This document shows positions 48,771 through 59,640 of a DNA stretch of 64,000 bases, one piece after another. Each line of letters begins with the position of its first letter. Position 1 is the stretch's first letter. Source of the DNA: Siphonodentalium dalli. Lineage: Eukaryota > Mollusca > Scaphopoda > Gadilida > Siphonodentaliidae. The position numbers and the translations under genes were made by a program. The notes under the pieces were generated by a model. It was given only the letters and a program-made list of their open reading frames with translations. It was not told the DNA's origin and did no database searches. The DNA is taken from NCBI GenBank assembly GCA_032622095.1, contig CP136061.1, positions 61,441,627 to 61,505,626 of the forward strand, written 5' to 3'.

Positions 48771-49680
48771 TGTCCCCCGAAAAATTTATTTTTGGGGGAC
48801 TATAGAAACGGGCTTCGTACGTCCGTCCGTCCGTCACACTTTTGAGTACTTTTGAGTACCTTCATGGTGTAATCATCTCCTCCTACAGATTTCATCCCAG
48901 AGATTTGAAACTTCAGAATATTGTTGCCCATATATTGAAGATGTGCAACATGTATATAGATGACGGAAAAATCATTTTTTGACAGAGTTATTAACCATTT
49001 TCGACTTAGAAAACTTCAATTTGTTTTTTTAATTTTCAGTATGAGGGTACCTTCATGGTGTAATCAACTCCTCCTACAGTTTTCATCCTAGAGATTTGAA
49101 ACTTCAGAATATTGTTGCCCATATATTGAAGATGTGCAACATGTATATAGATGACGGAAAAATTATTTTTTGACAGAGTTATTAACCCTTTTCGACTTAG
49201 AGAATTTCAACATTTGTTATAACTTTCTGTATGAGGATACCCTCATGGTGTAATCAACTCCTCGTACAGTTTTGATCGTAGATATTTGAAACTGCAGAGT
49301 ATTGTTACCCACATATTGGAGATGAGCAACGTGTATATAGATGACGGATTTTTTTTTTTTACGGAGTTATTAACCCTTTTCGACTTAGAGAATTTCAACA
49401 TTCTTTATAATTTTCTGTATGAGGGTACCTTCATGGTGTAATCAACTCCTCCTAAAGTTTTGATCGTAGATATTTAAAACTTCAGAGTATTGTTACCCAC
49501 ATATTGGAGATATGCAACATGTATATAGATGACGGAATTTTTTTTTTTTTACAGACTTATTGACCATTTTCGACAGAAAATTTCAACATTTGTTTTAAAT
49601 TTCTTTAACAAAGCGGCATCGACTTGCCACGTTTTAGGGGGACACTGTGGTCTGCTGACCTTTTATATTTTAATATCCCT
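48771..49680 (+). repeat. 180-bp tandem array with a GTCCGTCC leader
   Basis: After TTTTTGGGGGACTATAGAAA and GTCCGTCCGTCCGTC (about 48822), four or five units of 178-195 bp follow. They contain CTTCATGGTGTAATCAACTC, AGATTTGAAACTTCAGA, TGTATATAGATGACGGA and TATTAACC-TTTTCGACTTAG blocks. It ends near AGGGGGACACTGTGG. The GGGGGAC words at both edges suggest a single mobile unit. The class is unknown. Confidence 0.7.
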
Positions 49681-51716
49681 CTGATAGCGAGTGTGGTTGT
49701 TACATAATTATGTCGCACAAAATGACATCTACAACCGCGCATTTGTTTTATTGGTTACGATTCTCAGAGGTACCATTGTGCGCACCTTTGTGCGCAATGT
49801 TATAACTTTAGAGATGATGAATGTTGAGTTTTGTATTTATTATTTTGCAAATTAAAAGAAATGTTAATGGCCGAACTACTATTTCATATGACTAATGTAA
49901 TGAAATGACAAAGCTCGTCTGAGTTTTTGTTTATAAACTGTACCGCCATATTTTGGTCTCCGTCATCACGCAAACAATAAATTGCCATTTAATGATGGAA
50001 ACACACACTCTAGCTAATATATCGCTATAAGTAATACCATATGAGACGGTCATTGCCCGCATATCGTATTAGTTGTTCACAAATTTAAGTGTTGACATTA
50101 AACTTAACTGTCATGTTGGCCGCTATTATGGCGCCATAGTGGATGTGATTTCAAACTGTTTTGTTTCTTTATCGTAATCAGCACAAATGAATTCCAAAAT
50201 GTATGCTCAATTCTTTTTGGCCTGTACTACAATCCTCAGTGGCGCATTTGTGTGGATGGAAGATTGTGACTGTAGGGATGGTTAAGTTTTTTGTCTATTA
50301 TTTCATCAATTGATAATATGGATTAATGGAGAATCTAATGTTTGATATGAAATATTCTATGTAGTCAGTACAATGCTATAATATACCACTGGGGACGTTC
50401 CTTTTCTATATTTGTCGTATGTCCGTTCACTACGTTTTAAAATTAAAATTGGCCGTCATATTGAACGCCATCTTCTAATAACAAATCTGGATGGCAATTT
50501 TCTCTTTTCAATTCGTATGTGTATTCAACATTAAATAAAACGAAATACTGCGCATTATGCGATCATTCGTTGTTCCAATCCCAGGCGATAAATTTAGTTT
50601 GAATTTTATGACATTGAAAGGCGGAATAAATTTTTGCCTATTATTTTACCAATTGATAAGATGTATTAATGGTGAAACTAATGTTTGATATGAAATGTTA
50701 TTCTATATGGTCATTAAAATAGTATATATTTTACCACTGGGGACGTTCCTTTTCTGGATTTTTCGTATGTCGCTTCACTAAGTCTTAAAATTAAAACTGA
50801 ATACCATATTGGACGCCATCATCGATTTTGATACTTTTCTTATAGTGAATATGGATGGGAAGTTCGCATTTTACACTTGTTATCCGGCGATGGCTATAAA
50901 TTATATCGAATTTTATGACATTGGGAAGGGTTAATTTTTGCCTATTATTTCCAAATATGTAGGGTCATGACAATAAGGTTTATATCTCCTGGTAGCAAAT
51001 ACTTAACCCTTCTCAAACGTATATGACAAGATGTGCTAGGTCCAACGTGTTAGTTTTGTATAGAGTTGGCGGGCGACATCAGTTTCCCTGAATCGTCATG
51101 ATTTTTGACGCAGAACGTTACATTTTCCAAATGACGTCGCGAAATCTCAATCAAACCAGAAAAAATAAGAACGGTCCGATCTAGTATCACCATGTGCCAC
51201 ATAATAACAAATATACCGGTATACATCGTTCTGTTTATTATGATGTAATTGTCTTTTAACCAATTGTCTATTGCTGGTCAATCGCTGAAAATAGGCAAAT
51301 TTTTCGGTAGGGTGCCTTCACAAATAGTCTTACCGTACATAGCTGCCACCAGTTCCGGTAAGGCCAAGAATCATTTTCGTAAACAATATAGATTTACCTT
51401 CCAGAAAAAGTTGGTTTCAACTTGTTCTACCGACGGTAGGGGTATCTCGAAAACTAAGGCCCTTTTTGGATTTGGCCGCTCCTCTATGCACTTTTCTCTT
51501 TTCTACGCACGATCCCCCTGTAAAAAAAAAAACCCGAACCGAAGAAAAGGGGGAGGGAATGGGCCGCGCGCGCCCTTTTTTTATTTTTTTTAACCTATGA
51601 ACAATAACTCTAAAAGAAAAAGAAATGTACTCTTAACGCGGCGGTTGTATACCACACCATATTCTCTCTTCTTTTCGTTGATATAAGGACGATCATTCTT
51701 CTTATAATTCGAGATA

Positions 51717-52097
51717 ATGCACCTGTGCCATTTATGCGGAAAGATCTTATCGACGAACTACAATCTACAAAGACAAAATAATAGTATAACACGGAATTAT
51801 GTCAAGAACGATATATTCGGGCGATACGACGATACTGCGTATGACCGAGAAACGGTTCTAGATTCGGACGAAGGTGAACGGGAAATGTTATCAGATTCGG
51901 AGGATGATACTGTCGCCGGTAGTAGAGCGGTAATCGGCCGTAAGAAAGCTGCGCGATGTGCCGGTGAGATGAGCACATTCAAAAGTATGTTCGTGCATAA
52001 CGGTCCAAGATACTTCCGGTTGTTTATGTTTCGGCTTAGAAGCCATGTTAGATTGTGTGATCTGTCATCGAAGAAGGTGCGAACACGGTATCTGGAG
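51717..52097 (+). CDS. Hypothetical ORF with a partial C2H2-like start
   Basis: The frame starts MHLCHLCGKIL, with C-x2-C and Leu placement like a C2H2 zinc finger, but the expected first His is Gln (LQRQ). A strongly acidic block follows (DSDEGEREMLSDSEDDT, about residues 49-66). Then come GRKKAARCAGEM and a basic stretch YFRLFMFRLRSH. The frame runs on into the AAGTCGGCCC element at 52098, so the true C-terminus is lost. It may be a gene fragment cut by a transposon. No family is recognised. Confidence 0.35.
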
Positions 52098-53292
52098 AAG
52101 TCGGCCCAAAACAAAGTCGGCCCAGAGAAGTCGGCCCCAAGAGAAGTCGGCCCGGGTAAATTTAAGATTGCTCAAGAGAAGTCGGCCCCATTATTATTTT
52201 TTTTAATGCTTTTTAATGCATGTGGCACAAAAAGATGTTTATATAGTTTATGGTCACGATGTTTACATTACGCAAATGTGACCAACATGTCGCCATATGG
52301 TGTCAAAAGGGATTATATCTCCTTGTTGCATTCCACTCTATGTGACCATGTTTTCGCCACATTGTGTCAAAGGGCATTACATCACATCGTAGCATTCCAT
52401 TTGCTTATCGCACACTGTCGTGGCTTTTTGCAAATATGTCGATAGGTTTCGTTAAAGGGGCATTTAAGACACAAGAAATATAGTGTTGCATCGGTGTTAG
52501 AAAAATAAACTTATTAGAAAACTCCCATCACCATTTACCAGGGCTATGGATAGGCTCATCAATAATTTGATGAAGCTGGTTTAAAGTTTTTTTTTCTTGG
52601 GTGGGGCGATGTCGCCGAACTCGGTCGTAATCGGATGGTGTATACACCTGACGTTGTCGACGAAAACGCTTAGCGGGCAAATCAGGAGGTTGCTGAATGT
52701 TGTCCATTGACAGCCTGGTGGATTCCATAATCGAAAGCTCAGTTGTAACATTGCAATCAAAATTGCATTGATTATTCACTTGCGAACACACATAACAGGG
52801 CTGTGTGATAGGCATATTTGAAATTGAAATACAAATCTGTACCGGAAAAAAATTGCCATATATACGACACAAGTTATTAGACCAGATACGAACCCTCACA
52901 CTGAGTTAGCCAGTTAATCTATAGGCATAAACAATGTCTCGTCATAATTATAATGGGCTTCGCGCCAGAGGGATTTTCACACAGAAGCAGTCAACGATAA
53001 ACATAAAGTCATATAGAGTTAAACGAGGTTTCCGTGACACCTGATTATATGTTACTCAATTGAGTAAAGATGCCATGCACTATCTAGTGCTGACACCTAT
53101 TATAGTATATTATATAGAAACTCGTACAAAGATTATAAGATTTCATAATTGGTGTCAACTTTATATTAACATTAACGACGAGACAATTGATGGATATACA
53201 TAGATATAATGCTAAATGTTAATAGCTGGGCCGACTTCGTTTGGGGCCGACTACTCCTGGGCCGACTTCTCCGGGGCCGACTTTGTTTTGGA
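52098..53292. mobile_element. Element bounded by AAGTCGGCCC arrays (1.2 kb)
   Basis: Four AAGTCGGCCC units at 52098-52160 (CCAAAACAAAGTCGGCCC innermost on the tip side) are inverted at 53229-53292 (GGGCCGACTTTGTTTTGG). Subterminal arrays of a short word at both ends repeat the design of the TTCCGAAGG family, with a different word. No target duplication was identified. Confidence 0.65.
52528..52899 (-). CDS. Hypothetical ORF inside the AAGTCGGCCC element
   Basis: This is a 123-codon frame on the minus strand with two Cys pairs (PCYVC, then CNFDC) and a basic C-terminal part (PAKRFRRQRQVY, DRVRRHRP). It does not resemble a known transposase in what can be seen. It may be a non-coding frame. 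The element otherwise shows no coding region. Confidence 0.25.
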   Translation of the reverse strand: MRVRIWSNNLCRIYGNFFPVQICISISNMPITQPCYVCSQVNNQCNFDCNVTTELSIMESTRLSMDNIQQPPDLPAKRFRRQRQVYTPSDYDRVRRHRPTQEKKTLNQLHQIIDEPIHSPGKW

Positions 53293-53581
53293 CATTAGCT
53301 GTTTTAATTAATCCGGGATTTTATATTCCGTAATTAATTAATTTAGGGTTACGAAGCACATGCAATCGATGCGTTATTTTAATTGCAAGTATAAACAAAA
53401 AAGTGCGATTAGGATTAGGATGTCGCACTCGTTCGCGACGCAAGAAAGGACTGTTGAGTACTCTACGTAATCGCGTTTTGATTATGTGTTAGAAACATTA
53501 AAACAAACTTCCACAACAAAATCGAAGGCAAGCTTATTGTCACGAACTAACAATACTGTCACACCACAGAGTATATAAAAC

Positions 53582-54818
53582 ATGGCTACAATCGAGAGAG
53601 AAAAACATACACAAAAAATGGCTTCTGCAAACAAACCCACAACATCACCAACTTCCTCAATATGTAACAATTTGACGCTTGTACAACCCCGGAAGGAACT
53701 ACGGAAACGATATCTGCGAGTTTCTGGTCGAAAGATCGAACTTATTGATCGGTAAGTACAGGTGTATGAATATATGGCATATGTGCATTCACCTAAATTA
53801 TGCAATCTCTGGCTGGGGCCTTCACATAGTATAATTGTTATAATCCACTTGGAGCTGGGAGTTCTGAATATACATGACATCTGGCATAAATGGGAATATG
53901 GTAGAATGGTAGAAAGTAAGAAGTTTGTGATTGAGATAATCTTTAGTGAAGATGAATGACAAAATAAATGATACATACATGTAGAACATAAACACAAATA
54001 TATAAAATAATAATTCCATACCTGTTTTTAAATTTAACATACAATATACTTCGTACGATACATACATAGCGTACCATAATTTACTATCTATATTTTCAGT
54101 TTAGAGTGTCATGACAAAAAAATACACCACAGGGGGGGGGGGGCTGATCATTCCATATTAGACTATGTGATGGTAACTCCTGATATAACTGCTTACAATG
54201 GCATGCATAGTTATTGCGGTCTACCTGTTGTAAAGTTGGCTGCTATCGACACATATCTGTTTTCTGTGTCACAAAGTTTAGGAGATGGGCCGAAAAATCT
54301 GTACGAAGAACGATATCTTAAGTTTGCCAGGATGGCTCTACACGATGGAAAGTTTTACATAAAAGCCCAGTGATGTGCTTCGATGAAAAAGAATGTTTCA
54401 TACAATCTGGATATCATACCAGATATAAACATTTGTATGTGAAAGTCGCCCATTCCTATCCAGCAGCCCAGATGGTATAGTTAATGACTCTAAAGTGATA
54501 GAAGAGAAAGGTCCATATGCAGCAAAGGACTGTGTAATTTCTCCAGAACATATTAAATATCTTGAATATGTAAATAACAATCTTAGCCTCAAGATCAATG
54601 ACAATTATTAATATCAAGTCCAGGGTCAACTATTATGTACAGAGATGCATGAGTGTGATTTTGTAATTTACACATTTGTTGACTTTAAAATTATTAACAT
54701 CAAAAGAGATGAACTTTTCATTAATACCATGCTATGTAACTTGCGTTCGTTTTATAATTTTTTCAGAAAGGAATTCCTTAGGAAATATTTATATAAGAAT
54801 TATGAGCAGCTTGAATGA
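53582..54818 (+). pseudogene. Decayed gene with SAP-like, pre-SWIM and YqaJ-type nuclease parts
   Basis: Exon 1 (53582-53751) ends ELRKRYLRVSGRKIELID, a SAP-like helix pair, then a GTAAGT donor at 53752. An acceptor TATTTTCAG lies at 54099. From 54170 the frame resembles the region before the SWIM finger in animal YqaJ-domain proteins (NLYEERYLKFARMA, then YIKAQ, a TGA stop, and in-frame SMKKNVSYNLDI). A deletion or frameshift leads to the nuclease part at 54462-54818: SSPDGIVND, KVIEEKGPYAAKD, a TAA stop, YQVQGQL, CDFVIYTFVD, and KYLYKNYEQLE. The D, ExK and Q positions of the YqaJ/lambda-exonuclease fold are still visible, but the SWIM cysteines are gone. Such genes travel with some eukaryotic DNA transposons (ISL2EU type). 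At least two stops make it dead. Confidence 0.75.
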
Positions 54819-55331
54819 AAATGTAGAAAACACTTCTGATTCTGTATCATTAATTTATTATATGTATATACATGTTATTAAAATTAAAATAATGTTATGA
54901 GAACTTTATTTTGTTTTCTCTTGGCGGGTTTTCCAATAAATTTTCTTGTAACATATTTTACTAGAACAGTCTCATCTCTGCATGCATGTCTGATGTATAC
55001 CTCACACTATTTTAGCATATATAATTGTGTATATCATTGTGAATACGAGGAATGCACGTGGGATGAAAGAGTGATAGTGTAACATGTTACATGTATATGC
55101 CAATGGACTATCCAGTTTGTCACAAAATGGTTTATTTTTGGTGCATATGATTCAAGCACTGTGTGGCACAATACACTGGCGGACATTACACAGCATAAAA
55201 CACACAAATATTATTTCTGAGTCAAGATGAGATTCGGTGCCATTGAGAGGTATGGAACATAGAATCTTGCCCTGTCACTCCTTCCGATAGCTTCACTTGA
55301 TGTTTTATTAAACGAGGTCCAACAAAATAAA
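54819..55331. other. Non-coding stretch between the YqaJ remnant and foldback A
   Basis: No feature was found beyond a short AT-rich region. It could hold 3' sequence of the decayed gene. Confidence 0.4.
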
Positions 55332-57229
55332 TAGTTGGGGAGCCCGCATATGTTCTATTTACACTTTTGCGTACAAAAGGTTAGACCCCCTAAAGTTGGT
55401 ACCAATAATGGAACATTCTGAAAAACAGATTTCTTAAGTTGCGCATTCCTGGGGTTTAGGGGCCTCTGAACCCCAAAAAGTGCCAAAAAATCACTTCTAT
55501 TTACACTTCCGCGTACATCGATGATTTTTGGTTTGATGATACTCCTAAGTGTACTGATTAAGAAAACACAACTTAAGAAAGGGATTTTCCTGGGGTTTTC
55601 AGATAAGAAAGGGGGTCCCATGCTGAACCCCAAAACGTGATTTTTCACTTTTTTTTACACTTTCGCGTACATCCATAATTTTTGGTCTCAAAGTACTTTG
55701 ATATATACTAATTATAAAAACACAACTTAAGAAGCAACTTTTCCTGGGGTTTTAAGATAAGAAGGAGATCATCGGGTCACCCCTCAAAACGTAAAAAATC
55801 ACTTTTATTTACATGATTGCATTCGTCCAACGTGTGTGTATGTGTGTACACCCCTGGAACGTTGCACTATTACAACCAATACATCCATAAATCGATACGA
55901 TCAACTTAAGAAATATATATTCATGTCGTTTTCTGATAAGAACGAGACTTGTTACCCCCCCCCCCCCCCCCCACACAACCCGATCCATTTCCTAGAACTA
56001 TAAGTGAGCCAGTTTTATGAAAGTTATAGCGGGAAAATCTAGTAAAATGTATACAAATGTATATATTTTCGTGAAGCTAAGACATAATGACACTTTTTTG
56101 GGCCAAAATTGAAACTCACCATCCAAGATGGCCGCCAAAATGGCCACCGGAAGTTGAAAATATGACATTTGTTTCACAAATATCTTCTAGATCAATTCAT
56201 GCTGTTTGGAACTGGTTGAGTAATGCAACTTTATTTTGTGTTTTGTATACTAACTGATCATTGGAGCAATTAAATATGCAATTATTGGGGTCCTAACCCC
56301 TTCCGATCCCTCAAAAAATCGATTGTACAGAATGCGGTATAACATTTCACAAAAAATCACAATTGGGATTCTAGTCATATTTCAACAAGAAATGAAAAGA
56401 ACATTGTAATGTAAGTGAGGCATATTATTACCTATGAATATTCCACATCACTGGAACCAAAATTCTTACTTTGGCTCAAAATGGCTGCCAATATGGCCGC
56501 CAAAATATGGAAAATGGTAAATATTAAACCAGCGTGTCCTGCAATCGCTTACAAGTTGTGTTGATGTATAAAATTGGCTATTCTGCATTCTATACATTGA
56601 ATACTAACATGTCTGATGCACCATGGTTAATTGTTACTATTTTCACCACTGACATCGTCAAAAATATTGGACTTTTCTCTAAAAAAAACCTTGACATAAA
56701 TATTGGCAAAAATTCTGTTTTCAGGTTTGGACCATTTTTTCAGGTAAAATATAACTATCTTTGGATTGAAAGGTGTTTATTATTTTGGTCTATCTTAAAT
56801 GTGTCACACTACAGTGTTTATAGACTAAATTGCTCAAGATGGCTTCCAAAATGGCAACCAAATTTGTAAAATGCTATTTTTTTTACATATATCCCGAACA
56901 TTCTCTGCATTATCCGAAAAGGTAGCAAATTGTGACTCACTTGGTTATTATACGTGTTAGTTAATTAACTGACAACTACATGTTCTATTCCCAGTTGTCC
57001 CAGTTCCGTATGGGGCATGACAAATTCATTTTAAAGTATGTAATTTTGCCAAGAACCTCTTTTGTGATTTTGGCCATATTTATTGAAAGGAAATGGGCAG
57101 AACTTTCAATAAATATGGCCAAAATCACAGTTTATGTGTGGACAGAACTGAGATGGACCATAATCTTTGGCTATTCTGGTCCAGTGTGATAAAAAAAATG
57201 TCAACAGGATACAGTGTGGATGCCAACAT

Positions 57230-59640
57230 CGTAGCCAGGGAGTTACTCTGTGATCATATGCGAGGTGAATAGGTATACAGGGAGTTATTGTATGTCATGA
57301 CTGATGTGAGTAGGTATGTAATGAGTGACTATATGGTTATGAGTGGGTTGTCCATGGTAAGATGCATCTAGGTATACACGGTTAGGTCATGGTCAGGTGT
57401 GAGGTGAATCGGTATGCATGGGGTGACTTATGGTGTATTATTGTGTATATTCAGTACGGGTGCACCCGGTGTGCCTGTATGGTCATTGGTGTGGTGTATG
57501 GATATAGCTACATGGTCATCTATGTGTTGATTATGTATATATGGAGTGACTGTAAGGTCATGGGTGGGATGTACATGCGTCGTCTGTATGATCATGGATG
57601 GGTGTGTGGATAAATAGGTAGTGATTTTATGGTTACGGGTAATGTGTATATGTATACATGGAATGACTGTACGGTCCTGATTGAATATGAATACCTGGAG
57701 TAAGCTGGGTGGACATTATCGAGCGTGTAGGTACATAGGGAGTGTCCTTGTGGTAACGGGTGGGATGTATATTTATATATCTCGTGGATGTATTATCATT
57801 GGTGGGTGTATAGGGCTTAGCTGTATTATCATGGATGGCGTGTATGATTATACAGTGAATTGCTGAATTGTCATGTGTGAGGTGTATATGCAAGTATGGA
57901 TTGTTTGAGTGGTCGTATGTGCGGGTTTTTTTTTGTATATCTGGAAGGGCTGAATGGCCATTAGTGAGGTTTACATGTATACCTGGGGTGAATCTATGGT
58001 CTAGGGTGGGCTGCATATGTATATCGAGTGGTTATATGACTATGTGTGTCGAATATGTATACAGGTAGTTACCGCATGGTTAATGGTGAGATGAGTACAT
58101 GTAGGTATACAAGTAGTGACTGTATGATCATAAATGTAATGAACATCTATACATGGGGTGACAGGCGTATGAGCATCCATGTACCTGGTGTTCCTGTTTG
58201 GTGACTCGTGTCGGTATCGTCGTGTGTAGGTTATACCAGTATACACACGTGTTGCTTTATTGTCATGGGCGAGGGATATGTGTATATAGCGAGTGGCTAT
58301 ATGGCATGGATGAGGTGCATATGCATACATGGAGTGACTATACTGACATTTCTGGGGTGTATTAGTATATCTTGAGTGGCTATTCGGCTATGGTGTGACA
58401 AATAGGGATACAGGGATTGACATGGCCAATGTTGATCTGAATATGTATACAAGGATTGACCATGATCGTGTATGAATGTTTTGAATAGGTACACCACTCG
58501 GGGTGACTATATGGCCATTGGTCCGGTGAAGGAGTATACCAGGTAACATAGGTGAGGGTATGTGTATGAAGCGAGTGGCTATATGGCCATTGGTGATGTG
58601 CATATGTATACCGGAGTGACTTTATGGTCATTGTTGTGGTGTTGATGTATATATTGATTGTCTATTTGACCATGCGTTTGTAGAATAGGTATACAGGGGA
58701 TGACCTTTTGGCCAATGGTGAGATGAATGGGTATACAAGGAGTGCACGACTATATGGTTATGGGTCATGTTTAGGAGTATACCCGGTGTGCCTGCATTGT
58801 GACGCGTGGCTGTATGGCCATCCGTGGTCATGGGTCAGGTGTACATGTATACAGTTGGTCACTATATTGTTATGTATTTGGTGTTTATGTATATATGTAC
58901 TGACTGTGTGATAATGGGTGGCTATCGCTTTCCACGATATGACATGACCTCTCTATTGATTAACATATCCTTGAGTTATTGTGGAAAGCGATAGCCGCCC
59001 AAGGTACACATGTACAACCCACCCATTACCCCAGTCACTCCATATGTACATAAACACCACACAAATGACAACATAGTCACCCACTTTATACACGTACATG
59101 TACTAGTACACCTGATCATACAGCCATACTTGGTTATACCCGTACATACCACAAATGACGATACAGCCACGAGTCACCATGCATGAACACCAGGTATACA
59201 CGTACACCCGACACATGACCATATAGTCACTCTATGTATACATATTCACAACATTCACGATCATACAGTCACTCATTGTATACATATTCACCTCACCATG
59301 GACCATACAGCCACTACATGTATACATATTCGCCATACCCATGACCATAGAGTCAATCCAGGTATACATATGCACATCACCAATGGTGAGCCCTTCCAGA
59401 TATACCCATATCCGCACATACGACCACTCATAAGTTCCATACTTGCCATACGCATACACGCCATCCATGATAATAAATCTACTCCCCATACACCACCAAT
59501 GATAACACATCCACAACATATATAAATATACGTCCCATCGTTACCAACAGGGCACTCCCTATATACCCACACATCATTCATGACCATACAATAACTCCCT
59601 GTATACCTATTATCCTCATCTATGACCATAGAGTAACTCC
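57230..59640. repeat. Inverted minisatellite core of foldback A
   Basis: Units of about 41-46 bp (GGTATACAGGGAGTTATTGT, GGTCATGGGTGAGGTGTA-like) run one way from 57230 to about 58915 and the other way from 59000 to 59640. The left block is about 1.7 kb and the right about 0.64 kb, so the two have changed length independently. Open frames on both strands are repeat artefacts. Confidence 0.85.
58917..58998. other. Hairpin at the symmetry centre of foldback A
   Basis: GTGGCTATCGCTTTCCAC (58917) is followed 46 bp later by GTGGAAAGCGATAGCCGCC (58981). An 18-bp nearly perfect stem with an AT-rich loop lies exactly where the minisatellite changes direction, marking the fold point. Confidence 0.85.

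Larger units (their letters stand above)
42353..51485. mobile_element. Foldback element, family C (9.1 kb)
   Basis: The ends are AGAGGAGCGGCCAAATGCC and its complement GGCCGCTCCTCT. The arms (42353 to about 44900, less one insertion, and about 49850 to 51485) pair for about 1.6 kb. Examples are GAACAAGTTGAAACCAACTT with AAGTTGGTTTCAACTTGTTC, and GGACGTCCCC-type blocks. Both arms carry AAGATGGCGTCCAATATGGC-type doublets. The interior holds a piggyBac-like element and a 180-bp tandem array. An open frame at 51249-51593 is only the arm read through. Confidence 0.8.

Noticed and set aside
51249-51593. 114-codon frame with a basic C-terminus
   Set aside because: It is the end of the foldback C arm running into homopolymers. 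The opposite arm does not conserve a frame.
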